64,000 nucleotides of DNA from Porodaedalea pini (taxonomy: Eukaryota > Basidiomycota > Agaricomycetes > Hymenochaetales > Hymenochaetaceae). Every line of letters starts with the position of its first letter. Position 1 is the first letter of the stretch. Position numbers and translations under genes: made by a program. The stretch lies in assembly GCA_002794775.1 (NCBI GenBank), contig NBAY01000002.1, positions 2,639,226-2,703,225 of the forward strand, written 5' to 3'. The notes beneath the pieces are model-generated. The model was not told where the DNA came from. It was given only the letters and a program-made list of their open reading frames with translations, and ran no database searches. Positions 34,079 to 45,429 of the stretch are shown here, piece after piece.

Positions 34079-37000
34079 TTACCTTCTGTAACCCATCCGC
34101 CTTTCGTACTCCCTTTCTTCGTGAGCAGTCAATTCATCCGCCCCTGCCCAATTAGCTGAACTCGTCCTTGCTCGGAAACGACTTGTTCTGTTCTTGAACA
34201 GCTCCTCCATCTTCAGTGGCCTGATAGCACCAAATATGTCGTCGGGGTTGACGGTACTCTGGGTCTGTAAGGCTTCGCGCAGCTCCGGCGATTGAGCCCA
34301 GTTAGGCGGGTCGAAGGTGCGGATGCGGTCCTCATCGTCTGAATTAGAGTACTCGCTATTGATGTCTGGGAGCTCCATAGATTCGGCGGGAGCCGGTGGA
34401 GGTGGCATCTCCCCCTTTCGCGAACTGTCGAGTTGCGCTTGGTAGCGGGCTTGCATTTGGGATTGCGTGACCTGCGACGGCGGTTTCACCGCGACATCCG
34501 TCTCCTTAGGTTTTCCCTTGCCCTTGGCTGCGAGAGGGGGTTTCCCGTCGCTGGGCGCGTTCGTCACTTTGACTGTCGAACTCTGGGTCACCGTTGCTGT
34601 GGCCTGCTTCACGGTCTTCGAGGGCATAGCCGACGCGTTCGGACCAGATTGCGAGCTGGCAGGAACGAATTTGCCAATTTTCGATGCAGGAGCATCCTTC
34701 TTGTCCTTGGATGGTGGCTTTTTCGTTTCAGTCTTCTTTTCCATCTCCGCGACCTTTCGCTTCTTCGTCAGATCGTCTTCGAGCTGCGTTAGCTAATGTA
34801 TCGTCAGCACGAATGTGACTTCATCAAAACAACAAATGTAGTACAAACCTTCTTGCCCGGCTGCCTGAGTGCCCTCTTCTCAGTCGTATCTTCCTTCTCC
34901 CTTTCGCGTTTCCATCTCTCATTCTCGTCCTTCGCTTTTCTTTCTTCGCGAGCCTTGTCTTCATCTACCTTCTTCTGCAATACCTGTTGGCGACGAGCTT
35001 CCATTTCCTTGAGTCTATTGGCCTTCTTATCCGCTTCCTCTTGTTGCTAATCACCGGTTTCTTGTCACTTCATAGTAAACAAAGCTAAGACTGAGAGACA
35101 TACCTTTTTAGCTGCAGCTGCAGCAAGCTGAAGGCTCTTGACGGGCTCTTTTCCTTTCTTGCTTCCACCCAACACGCTAGACATTAATTTTGAGGCAGAA
35201 CTGAAGAATCCGCCGGTGTTGTTCGACGACGTCTGGCTGTCTCCTTGAGGCTGCAGTTTGCTGGACTGAGTCTAAGAACAAAACTATATGAGCATGCGCT
35301 ACAAGAACGTAAAAGTTGCCTTACTTACAGAGAAACGACCGATATTGGATTGAGCTGCAGGAGTCACGAGTCGGACGCTCGCGATGTTCTCGTCGTACTC
35401 TACGTCCATGTCCTCTTCGTCGATTTCGTCAGTGGTGGTGTAAGGAGGATTGTCAGACGGTATGGCATCGAAAAAGGCATCATTTGCATCCGGAAGCTCC
35501 TGAGCCGCGCTAGACTTCATACGCGACGGAGGGACGGATACATCTAGAGCACCGGTGTCTCCGCTTCGAGTGCTTCGCGTCGGTGCAGTGCTCCAAGTCA
35601 TACTGTCGTCTTTCATGCCAACAACAACGGGTGTCCAGGTTTCGCCAAATTTCTCGTCCAGATGCCAGCTTTCATCAGCGTCCATGTCTGTCTCTGGTTC
35701 TGTCACATCGCGATTGCTGCTTTTGGTCAGCCCATTCTGAGATGGAGCATGGTCGCTGAGGTCTGTGTCCTGGGTAGACGGGACCCAATGAGGAATTTCG
35801 TTGTCAAATATAGCATCGGAGTACGTGGACTGCGTAGAGAAAAGAGTCGTTTGTGCGGAGAGCGGCTGGGGAGCGCGCGGTGGAGCGAATGGTTGTGGTT
35901 CAAGTCGGGTGAATGCTTGAGAAGAGGGAGGAGGGAAGAATGTTGGCATGGGCGGCAAATTCGGCTTCTCCGGGAGAGTGAATATTGGTGGCCGCGCTTT
36001 TGGTGGCGAATTCGGAGGCGTGGTTGAAGTGCTGGTGTTGGCGGCGACATTGCTATCACTAGTTGTGGCCGTGGTTGTCTTTAATTGTTCGGGCGGAGGT
36101 GGTTGGAAGACACGCTCGTGTTCTTTACTCTTCTTCTTATCGTACTTCGTGACGAGGTCCGATACACTGAGTCGACGATTTTTCTCACTTGAGTCGCAGG
36201 TCTGTTCCGCCTGTTTCGACTCAAGTGGAGGAGCGAGCACAGGAGCTGGAGTCGGAGCTTTGGACTCATCTGGCTCTTGGAGAGCTGAGACCGCAGGTGC
36301 AGGAACAAGCCGACCTTCAGCGGCATTACGTTCAGCGATTTTCGCCTCAGCCGCGGCCTTCGCTTCCGCAAGAGCCGTCGCCGCCGCACCGCCGAGCGAT
36401 TTTCCCATACTCTTCCCAGCTCGTGCGCTGAACCCGGCGACGGTCTTTTTGAGCTTGTTGATCATACCGTCCGAGCCGTCTGCACTTAGAATGTTCTCAT
36501 GCACCTCCTCGTCCATGATAGTCGCCGCTTCGTCTCGGAAACGACCAAACGGATGTTTGTCCTGCTCTTTTAACATGGATAGCACCGGAGACGTCGCGGT
36601 GATCTTCGTCAACTTTTGCGTCCGGCTCGCGTCATCATGCTCTGGAGGACCTTCTTGCTCAATGCCAAGCATTTCTCCGCTTTTGCGCTTGTTACCGGTG
36701 GCCGGATGATGAGAAAAGGCCGGCATCATTGCTAGCTTTTTCGTATTGTCTTCCATTGCTTTGGCCTCTCTGGCCCTTACCAGCCAGGAAGAACGGGTAG
36801 TCGCTGGTTTCGCTGAGGGCAGCATATTTGCCATTGTTATCGATGGCTCTCTGGGTACGCGCATGGATTTGCGCAGAGGAGAGGGAGGCCCGATAGTGGG
36901 AAATTCTGAGCCAGTTGGCTTTTGAGCCACATTTGTATCCGCCGGTTGATCCTGTTGAATCAACTCAGAGCGCGCTTCATCAGCCGGAAGAGGTGCAGTG

Positions 37001-38180
37001 GTATAGTCTTCTTCGTGAGGAACAGACGTGCGTGGCCTTGGAGATTGAGGTCGAGAAGTAGCACATTCATCAATCTGAGGTTTCGCTGCAGCTGCAGCAG
37101 GAGAATCGAGGGGCACGGGTTCGAAGGATTGCGCAGACGCAGAGGCGACGGTGAAGTTTGTTGTCTGAGTAAAATCGTCGATGTCCATTACAGTCATCAT
37201 GTCGATTTTAGGAAGCGACTTCTTATGATACGGCTTCGAACTTTTCGTGCTCTTGTTCGACAACCCGCCTGACGATTGATTAGCGACAGCCGACATGTCA
37301 GGAGACAGCTTATCCATCGAACTCTGACTGCGTTCGGCAGGCTCGTCGTCTTCCGCAATGACGGAAAGTTCGGTGACTGGCTCGGGCTGTGGCGGTTCTG
37401 GTGGCTGGTCCACCCAAGTGGCAGACGCAACAGGCTCCGGGGGACCCATCTCATGATCCTGCGGCGGAAGGGTTCTCAAATGGGGAGGCGTTACTAGTTT
37501 TTCCACAACCTTCTCTTCCTCTTCCTCCTCTCCCTCATCCGTAAGAGCGTGTTCTGGCGCAGGATCTGAGATAGCCACAACCTTGGCCTTGCTGTTTGGC
37601 TTCTTCTTCGACGAAAGAGGCTTGGACGAGCGCGTACTACTTGCAGATGACCGCACGTCTTTGTTCGACTGCTCTTCCGGCTTGGTCGAGTTCGCATCCT
37701 TGGATTGCAGGAGCGCTTTATGAAACGCGTTGATGGGTGTCGAGTTAGCAGCAGGAACCTCGTTTTCCTTGTCGAAATCCTCATCCTTCAACAAGCAGAG
37801 TCAGAAAAGGTATGCACGAGCACAGATTATCCACATACCTCCAGGTCCATGGTCACAATCGTCTTCGCCTTATTCGCAGCGGCTGTGGCGGCTCGGGTCT
37901 TTTTGGACGCGTCTTTCTTGCGTCCGGGGGTCTTGACAAGTTCAAAGATAGGACTGATATATAGTGCATGAGCATTCCTAAGGGTGCACGGTTCGATCGA
38001 GAGATACACACTCGTGTTTGGGTCCAGCCAAGATACTGTCTAGATAGTCTTCAAGAAACAAGAAGCCGCTGCTCTGTATTTGGTCCTCAAGAAGTTGGCG
38101 ACCGGATCGTTGGCCATGGTCGTCCGTATCGCGGAGACCCAGGTCATGATGCCTGTGCGGTCTGTAGATTTGTTGGCCAT
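34079..38180 (-). CDS. SLI15: INCENP/Sli15, chromosomal passenger complex scaffold
   Basis: Exons run from about 38180 to the TAA at 34079. The N-terminal helix region reads LLEDQIQSSGFLFLEDYLDSI, then SPIFELVKTPGRKK-like and a long disordered Ser/Pro-rich middle (one exon, 35335-37784). A charged coiled coil follows (KANRLKEMEARRQQVLQKK, KAREERKAKDENERWKRE). The C-terminal IN-box is intact: DDIFGAIRPLKMEELF, then SRFRARTSSANW. The IN-box activates Aurora kinase (Ark1/Ipl1), the N-terminus binds Survivin and Borealin, and the coil binds microtubules. The complex corrects chromosome attachment and drives cytokinesis. The first exon is problematic: an ATG at 38180 opens MANKSTDRTGIMTWVSAIRT, but this is one base out of frame with LLEDQIQ. 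Confidence 0.85.
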
Positions 38181-38325
38181 TTGTTGGCGGCGGGGAAACA
38201 AGAAGATGACAAGGAACAAGGGCAAGACGCGATGAACCACAAGTGACAAGCGCGGTAAAGGCACGTGACCGCGCTGTCACTAGGGACTAGGATAATGTAA
38301 GATTAATAGAACCTAATTATGTGTA

Positions 38326-38396
38326 TCGGATATGGTGTAACGGCTAACATTGCCGCCTCTCACGCGGCAGCTCGGGGTTCGATTCCCCGTATCCGA
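38326..38396 (+). tRNA. tRNA-Glu (anticodon CTC)
   Basis: A complete cloverleaf can be folded. The acceptor stem TCGGATA pairs fully with TATCCGA. The anticodon stem GCCGC/GCGGC encloses the loop CTCTCAC, so positions 34-36 are CTC. The T arm is GGGGTTCGATTCCCC. The D arm (TGGTGTAACGGCTAACA) is typical of eukaryotic tRNA-Glu. CCA is not encoded, as expected for a nuclear gene, and there is no intron. It lies between the INCENP and Con-6 genes. No T run was seen in the bases immediately after the gene; the TTAATTAACAATAATTTTG about 10 bases downstream could end transcription. Confidence 0.96.
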
Positions 38397-39021
38397 AATG
38401 TCTGTCTTAATTAACAATAATTTTGCTTCGCGACTTTACTTTTTCTCGTCTCACCTTCTCATTCCACAACCAGATTAATTCAATGCATGCAAACGGGGGT
38501 TCTCTTTCTTCGATGTCTAAGCTTGAGACATATGACATGGAGGTGGTGCACGTTGCGATTCATCAGAAAAGCAAGACGCCGACCATGCGGAGAGATTGAC
38601 ACGAGAGAGGCAGACAGGAGCATCCACGAGGATCGAGGGGGCGTGTTTCTCGGGTGCAAATCCACTGAAGACAGCGAAGCGCAAGAATTGGTCACACTCG
38701 AGACATTCAGGCGTCGGGATACCCTTTACGAAACGATCGGCAAGCTCCTCTGCCGCGTCGGAGTCTGCGTCCTCTTTCGGGCTTCGAGAAGCTCAACTAT
38801 TCCGACCCGATACAGCGCCCCCCCGATGCTCGATATCCTTATGATGCAATTCCTGACGGATAGTATGACGACAAACGTTGACGCCGACGCCCGCACGAGC
38901 GACACCGAGAGGGTATAAGAAGAGTCGATTCGTCGCGTTCTCATTCCCCATCTCGCTTTCACTCAAAACACTCCCACACGCAACCTCAGTCCCTTTTCAC
39001 GCGAACGGCACATCAGTTAAC
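38397..39021. other. Region between tRNA-Glu and the first Con-6 gene
   Basis: About 625 bases. Overlapping open frames of 143 codons (+) and 78 codons (-) occupy part of it, but neither shows a domain or codon pattern I can support. The last 80 bases are pyrimidine-rich (TCTCGCTTTCACTC, CCCACACGCAACCTC), typical of a strong fungal leader. Confidence 0.4.
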
Positions 39022-39459
39022 ATGTCCAACGTAGGAAACGTATGTCGTTCTCCATTGCCTTCGCCCTGAACGTTATGTTAACATGCACTCCATCGACAGA
39101 TCGCCGGTGGCCACAGTTCGCCTTTCCTGTTGTCCTATGTCTTATTGTTTTCACTGACTCTTTTCTCCCCCAGAGGCTAACTTGAAGAACCCGAACACTT
39201 CTGAGGACGCGAAGGAACATTCGCGCCAGGTTCTCGATGATTTGGAGAATAGCGGCGAGCTTCAGGATACCGAATCCAGCGCCAACAAGAATACGGGAAA
39301 TGTCCTCGGAGGACACAAGGTAAATGCATCGTTCAATAGGCAAGTTCCTTCATGATCAACTCACTTAATTATTCGTAGGCCACATTGAAGAACCCTAACG
39401 TCTCCGAGGAGGCGAAGGAGCGTTCTCGCGCGGTCCTTGAGGACAATGAGGCGATCTGA
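39022..39459 (+). CDS. Con-6 family small hydrophilic protein, copy 1
   Basis: Start ATG 39022 (MSNVGN), four exons, stop TGA 39457-39459; about 77 residues. It holds two Con-6 repeats: IAGGHKANLKNPNTSEDAKE and VLGGHKATLKNPNVSEEAKE, each followed by a short S/R-rich helix (HSRQVLDDLE, RSRAVLEDNE). Each repeat ends at an intron placed in the GGHK codon, so exon and repeat units coincide. Con-6 of Neurospora accumulates during conidiation and stress. Basidiomycete members are small and strongly expressed, with unknown molecular role. Confidence 0.85.
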
Positions 39460-40493
39460 AGAGGATGAGGAGATGAGAAACAATTCAATTTTTGTAACAG
39501 AACTCACGTTAGTGTTGTACCCTCTGAAGAAAATGTTGGCCAGCACCGTTATTATGTGATAAAACCTTAGCTTTATAAAGTAGAATGGCAATGTGATGTA
39601 TGACTTTTTAAAAGTTGTAGCGGATGGCTACTTCGTCATCCACATCGCGTCAGTTCGATCCATAATTTAGATCGGGATGGGAAGATGTTTTAGTCTCTCG
39701 CCAGGGGTAAGTACACCACGCAACTGAGTACTTCAGGCAACGCAGTAATATCGCAGGATTCGTGAAACATGATTAATATTAATTTTGCTGCTAAACAGTA
39801 AGGCTGAGCATATCACCAATATTTATCAGGAAACGTCACACACTCTTTACAGTCTGAGTAATCCAATCGCCTGACAAGTGAACAGAGGCCCTGTGTCATA
39901 TTTCGAACTGAAAGTTTGTCACACGGTATGCACCCTCCAATTCAGTTGTGTATGCGAATGACAGTCGGGACTCGGGACCCGTGATCGTGTTTTTCGTCGC
40001 GTCCACGCTCCAAGCCCAGACTGTGTTGCGGGTCGGCGCAAACACTGAATGGACTCACTGGTCTGACGTTAGTGATTGGTACGAGCGGCGACCTGAGTTC
40101 GGACTTCGAAGGCGCCTTGTTTCTTGGATTCTCCGTTGAACGTACGAAGCACGTTATCGCTTAAAATGTGGTGATTTGAATTGAGAAAAACTTCGCGACG
40201 GGGAACTGGTGAAATGCGCGCGGGCGCTCTGATTTAGTACATGACGCCTTTGTGGAGTGTTATGCGAAGCGTAAACGTACGCGTAGGGCACTCCTTCGGC
40301 ATGGTCTCCAATATTGATTTTCTGCCTTCGTGAGAATCCAACGCGGCTTTAGCGATTGATCCTGACTTGCAGAAGCTATCCAGTAGGCCTGGTGTATAAA
40401 AGGGTGAGTTCGTCCTCCCTGTTCTCGTCAAGTATTCAACTCCCTTATTGACTCGACTCTTTGCATTGCACCACCCTTCTAAGCACATCCAGC
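39460..40493. other. Spacer between the two Con-6 genes
   Basis: About 1 kb without a supported gene. Part of it looks like promoter sequence for copy 2: a TATAAAAG at about 40395 and a pyrimidine-rich leader (40440-40490). The TATAAAAG and leader lie about 100 bases and directly upstream of the ATG at 40494. Confidence 0.45.
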
Positions 40494-41103
40494 ATGTCGT
40501 TTACCACTCATTAACGTGCCGTATCTTGTCTGTTGCGACGCATATTGGCTGACTTTCTGTTACAGGTCGCTGCCGGCCACAGTTTGTGCAGTCCAATTGC
40601 GTCCACTCGTCGTCTGTGCTAACCCATCCCGCAGAGGCCAACCTCAAGAATTCGCGCATTTCTGATGAAGTAAAGGAGCACTCCCGTCAAGTCCTTGAGG
40701 ATCTCGGCGAAGACACCACCACCGCGGAGCGCGACACCAATGAGAAAGTGCCCGACAATGTTGCAAAAGGTCGCAAAGTACGTCGCCTGTAAATAGTTCG
40801 CGCGCATGTACAGGATTGAATTCAACCTTTCTTATTAGGCGGCCTTGAGCAATCCGAGGGTCTCTGATGAGGCGAAGGAACATTCGCGACAAGTTTCTGC
40901 CTATGAATTCGACCACAACGTATGGATCCCTGAGAAGGACGAGGATCGTGTCATGGGCGGACACAAGGTTAGTCTATGCGATTGTGAGAAGTGTAAATGG
41001 CACTCACACCCGCATGTGTCAGGCCGCGCTGAACAACCCTCGTGTGTCTGAGAAAGCGAAGGACCACTCGCGCCATGTCCTCGAAGAGCACGACGCCATC
41101 TAA
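40494..41103 (+). CDS. Con-6 family protein, copy 2 (first exon doubtful)
   Basis: Tandem relative of the upstream gene with three Con-6 units: VAAGHKANLKNSRISDEVKE, AALSNPRVSDEAKE and GGHKAALNNPRVSEKAKD, stop at 41101-41103. Introns again sit in the GHK codon of each unit. By analogy with copy 1 the start should be ATG 40494, but that frame reads MSFTTH and then TAA before the only donor in the right phase (GTATCT at 40530). Either the true start differs or this copy cannot make a normal N-terminus. The rest of the frame is clean, which argues against old decay. Confidence 0.65.
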
Positions 41104-41292
41104 ATTTAAAGAAAACAGCTGTCAACAATGTACCATAACATAGTCCTGCAATGTATTTTTATCTCTTGATGCCTTGAAGATCGTGGTTCGGCTTCTCGAA
41201 GTGAACTCTCGAAAGAGTGTACCTCTTGTAGTCTCGCGAGGAAATATGACGACAAGAGGCATGCACCAGAATGCACGGATATATTACACATA

Positions 41293-41945
41293 TTATCTTC
41301 GCATCAGCAAATATACAGGATCGCCGAGAACAATGCCAGTCATATGTCGATATGAGCCGGTCAAGGTCATAAGCAAGCCACCGAAAGATAAATATGCAGT
41401 CCTATACGAGCACTTGTCAATACCTAAGACTGTCAAATACTGTTTTGAACTCACACAACTTCAGCAGTTCCCCCGTCGAATTTATACACCTGCAGTACGG
41501 TTATAAACTCCGCACTAAAAGGACGAGTCAAAAGTTGTACGTACCCTTCCGTACATAACATACTCGTAGTCCTCTTCCAACCCTCTCCTTCCCTTCCCGT
41601 CCGGTCTCCAAATGTGCGTATCCTTTTCCTCGTCGGCGCCATCCACCCCGTTGACAGCGCCGCCTTCAACCCCGCGCACCAAAGAAGAAGCAAGAACGAG
41701 CGAGAAGCTCTCGCCGTTTTTTAGCGGATAGAGCTCGGTGTTGTAATCGAGCGTGAGATCCATGTCATAGTTTGAGGAATGTGCGAAGAGACGAGAGACT
41801 ACGTGAACATGAAGGAAAGTTAGTTGAAGTGTTTCCGTGCATTTGCGTAGGAGAGCGAACCTCTGTCAAACTTCTTTCCATCCTTGTCTATCGCATTAAT
41901 CGTGAAGAGGTCGTCAAATACGACGTTTGACGTCGTTGCGGCCAT
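41293..41945 (-). CDS. RPB8: RNA polymerase I/II/III subunit Rpb8
   Basis: Start ATG 41945 (MAATTSNVVFDDLFTI), stop TAA at 41293, four exons. Conserved blocks are in order: AIDKDGKKFDRVSRLFAHSS, DLTLDYNTELYPLKNGESFS, LVLASSL, DDYEYVMYGRVYKFDGG, then SFGGLLMTLTGSYRHM and a final GDPVYLLMRR. Rpb8 is a small shared subunit of all three nuclear RNA polymerases, folded as an OB-type barrel. The loop between LASSL and DDYEY is about 40 residues and acidic, similar to other fungi. It lies downstream of MMM1 on the same strand with about 200 bases between them. Confidence 0.93.
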
Positions 41946-42147
41946 TATAATCCAATCGGGGCTTGTGAAAGTCTGACGTTGGCTAAGGCCAGCTTTAAGT
42001 AAGCAAGAAATATCGAGACTCGCAGCGATCACAAGCTGTGGCTATGCATCACATAATCGAGCCGCCAGTAGCAGCAAAATCTCTCAGAGACGAAAGTCCA
42101 ATATTATGTCCCTCAAATCGAGGACGAGCAGCACTATACATGAATTA

Positions 42148-43272
42148 CTATTCATCGTCACCAATTATAGATTCCTCTCTAGCCATTTCTTCCTTTACCT
42201 CCTCGACGGTCGTCAACCAAGGCATTACTACCTTCCAAGTCCCGCGTTCGACAAGCACGCGTCGAACTTGAGCTTGGATCATCTCATGAAGCTTTGGAAC
42301 ATCCGCTAGCTTCGCGCGGCTTCCCATGAGTGAGGTCGTGTTCAATTCCAAGGTGAAGTTAGGCGGCAAAGAAACAGTTAGAGTTGGATTCGACGAAAGT
42401 GGGTCGGGGGGAGTAATCGTAACCTAAAGGCCCGTGGTCAGCGAGAAAGGAAGTACGGCAGATATATCTACTTACAGATGATGAGAATAATGATAGAGAC
42501 ACATTAAGCGTGATAGGAAGTCGGACGAAGAAAGGTATAGGGTAATGGAACAACACCGACGTGGAGAGTGACACAGACAACGTATCGACATATGTCATGT
42601 CGAAGACAGCCTGCTATATGAAACCGGAGAGTCAGAATATGTGAATGCTACAGAAGATTATGGTTCACATCAGGTTCATTAAGTCTAACATTGCGATCTT
42701 TTATTTTTGCATTCGATATTCGAGGTGCGGATGATCCCAGGTCCACGGAAAGAATGTGTATCGGGTCCTGAGATGGAGACATTTTATTTTTTATGCACAT
42801 CACGCGTTTACTACGCACTCACTACGAAACTTGCGGGCCGTACTGTGTTCGCGTACCGTTCTATCCTGCGACGCGCAATTTCATCCCCTTCAGGTCCTGG
42901 AAGGTCATCTCGTAATTTAGAACGGTATGTCTCAACAACCTGTGATGTGTATCAAGATGACTGAGCAAAGTACAGCCGAGCGGGTCCTTAGGAATTTCCA
43001 CTCGCCTGTCTTAGAATCAAGTTAAACCACGCTGCAGACTCGGTCCCACTTTCCAATTCCGCCTCGACGGGCAAACTTGACCTTGGTTTGCGTGCGCGTT
43101 CTTGGTCAAAGGATGCAGTCGAATACGAAAGCGGTGAAGCTGCCCTGGAGGGTCCAGAGTCCAGGAAGAGGTACTTCAGGATGAGCGTAAGCAGAGCAAG
43201 GATGGAGAGCTGTCCAAACACGAGGCCTTGAGTGAAGGTCGGCGTTAATGAAAATATGTAGTTCGAGCCCAT
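42148..43272 (-). CDS. MMM1: MMM1, ERMES complex lipid-transfer subunit
   Basis: Start ATG 43272 (MGSNYIFSLTPTFTQG), stop TAG at 42148, about six exons. The N-terminus has the family's FTQGLVFGQLSILALLTLIL membrane helix that anchors the protein in the ER. A Ser-rich linker and the SMP lipid-binding domain follow: VVETYRSKLRDDLPGPEGDE, TYVDTLSVSLSTSVLFHYP and MIQAQVRRVLVERGTWKVV near the end. Mmm1 pairs with Mdm12 and Mdm34/Mdm10 to tether ER to mitochondria and move phospholipids. It is head to head with the TTL-like gene, 236 bases apart. Confidence 0.93.
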
Positions 43273-43508
43273 CCTTGCCTCTCCGAGTACAGGCAGGTAA
43301 CGGCGAAAGATGGGTTGCTCTGCGGTCTCTATTGAGCCGTCATGCGTGTAGGCTCATAAAATGTCGTGTGCGCATCACCGGCGCACGACGCGTCGTGAAT
43401 AAATCAGAGTTTAACTTTTTTTTTTGCGCGTCGATCATGCTCACAGGTTTCTGCTATTAATCCTTCGTCCAATTCGCAGACTTCTCACATATTCGGTCAT
43501 TCGCTTCA

Positions 43509-45024
43509 ATGGAACTCGAAGCATTTGTAGATTGGCCAGAGGCACCTTTGACCAAATCACTGATCCTCAGGGCACTAGAGCAGCTCCCGTTAGGTCCATT
43601 TTTTGTATCTACGCCTTATTCCCGCGCCGACAAATCGATCTTGCAGTGGGCGACATACGATGCCATCGACCATGAACTTACGCTGTCAAAGCCATCTTCT
43701 GTCCTTTCCTCTTCACTCACCATTAGGAAAGCGCTCATTAGAAAACATTTTCTCCATCGGTGTATTCTTGCCTACACAACCAAGCATCCGGAATCTCCTC
43801 TGCTTCAGTGTGTCCCGCGAACATGGGATATCGAGATCTCATTTGCAGATGAGCTGGATGAATTATGGGGCGACGAACTCTGGGACTTGGCAGAGGAGCT
43901 TGAAAGAGGAATGGACAAATGGTGGATTCTAAAGCCCGGGATGGCCGATCGAGGAATGGGCATCCGGCTTTTCAATACCAAGGAAGCTCTTCAGCGTATT
44001 TTTGAACAATTTGAAGACGAAGATGACGAAGATGGTGAGAATGACAGCGAGGGTGCGGGCGGAGATACCAATGTCGTGATATCTCAACTACGGCACTTCG
44101 TTATCCAGGTTATATGGTTTGTTTATAATATCATTAGAATACTAAATTTGACGAAGACATCTCCAGGAATACTTGAATGACCCTGTCCTCTTGGATCCAA
44201 AGCAAGTTCTTATTATCCCGGGGAAAGTAGCGCCAGCTAGAGAAAGGTTGGAGGGACGCAAGGTTTGTGTCTGGAATCCTCATAATTCTTGAAGGCGAAG
44301 TGATGTTTGTACTCCAGTTCCACCTTCGGGCCTACTGTGTGGCATCAGGCGCACTGACTGTCTATCTCTACCCCCAAATCCTTGCTTTATTCGCCCCAGA
44401 GACCTACAGCAAGCCTTCTGAAGTTTATGTTTCATCGGAAGATCTCGATCTCCGTCCGCATCTGACAAATACATGCCTACAAGGAGACGCGGGAGAGGCA
44501 AATGTCCTCCTGTTGCATGAGCTTATCGGGTGCAGCATACTGTCTGGGGACGATTCTGATTATCGAGGGTCTATCACCGAAAAGGACATAGCCTCAATAA
44601 TGGACCAGATGTCAGATGCTCTCTCTGAAACGTTCAAAGCAGCGTTACAGATGCCTGTGCATTTCCAAGTGCGAATTCTCTTGTACAGTCTGCTGCACTA
44701 AACGTCATGCTAATGGTTCTGCTTCTGCAGCCGCTGCCGAACGCATTTGAACTATACGGTGTAGACTTCCTGGTTGGACATAGTTCGCCTGTTGGAACGA
44801 GTGGGAGATTCCTAGTGAAGCTGCTGGAGTTCAACTCAGAGCCGGCGATTGAAATGACAGGAATTAGACTCCGGTGGGTACTCGAGGAACTTTTTGAGCT
44901 CATAGGGAAGACTTGCATTGAACCGTTTTTCAATATCGGGAACAAGGCCGATGTGCCCTCGAGGAACGAATCAGAAAGCGACTGCGTCCTGCGGAAATGT
45001 CTGGAGGTGAAACTTCGCGGGTAA
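43509..45024 (+). CDS. Tubulin-tyrosine-ligase (TTL) domain protein
   Basis: Start ATG 43509 (MELEAFVDWPEAPLTK), stop at 45022-45024, five exons. The TTL/ATP-grasp features are RTWDIEISFADELDELW, WWILKPGMADRGMGIRLF (ATP-binding Lys and Gly loop), FHLRAYCVASGALTVYLYP, FELYGVDFLVG and LVKLLEFNSEPAIEMTG, in which ExNxxP matches the metal-binding end of the domain. An acidic insert lies at EDEDDEDGENDSEG. Fungal members (related to yeast Pby1's C-terminal half and S. pombe relatives) are of uncertain substrate, so modification of tubulin should not be assumed. Confidence 0.85.
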
Positions 45025-45162
45025 TCGACGGTATAAGTTACCTTTAGCCTTCCCGATTGGCACAGAATAAAAATACATTAGCAGTGTTCCACCTTCACCC
45101 GCATGCCCTGTCTCGGGGACTTGCGTGATCAGGCGTTGTCCGAACTCTCCTTCCTCTTTATG

Positions 45163-45429
45163 TTACATTGTTAGTTCTTCTCTCGCGGTTTCGGCAGCCT
45201 CCTGGTAAGTCAACGACGCATCTTCCATTATATTCATAGCTTCCTCCAGTGCTCTGCGGAGGCTCTTCTTGAAACCTACTACTCTTTCATGGATGATCCA
45301 GTAGTAGTACACGAGCTCTATGGCCTCATAGCAAGCCTTTATTGTCTTGGTAAGGTTTGGTGGAGCTGTTTCAAAAGGTCTACTACTGAGTGCTTCAGTA
45401 AGTCTTGACGCGAGTGTCGGGAGGGACAT
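45163..45429 (-). CDS. Hypothetical 88-residue helical protein
   Basis: A single exon from ATG 45429 (MSLPTLASRLTEALSS) to a stop at 45163. It is mostly helical by composition, with an aromatic patch (AIELVYYYWIIHERVV), a basic helix (KKSLRRALEEAMNI) and a short acidic end. No family is recognised. It starts about 400 bases downstream of the TTL-like stop on the opposite strand. It could be an orphan gene or a chance frame; the clean codon pattern slightly favours a gene. Confidence 0.35.
   Translation of the reverse strand: MSLPTLASRLTEALSSRPFETAPPNLTKTIKACYEAIELVYYYWIIHERVVGFKKSLRRALEEAMNIMEDASLTYQEAAETAREELTM

Noticed and set aside
35948..36709. A 253-codon + strand frame opposite INCENP
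   Set aside because: It is antisense to the disordered INCENP exon; its Ser/Val-rich reading follows from the opposite codons.
38487..38918. A 143-codon + strand open frame after tRNA-Glu
   Set aside because: Composition is irregular, an overlapping frame is open on the other strand, and no domain or intron pattern supports it.
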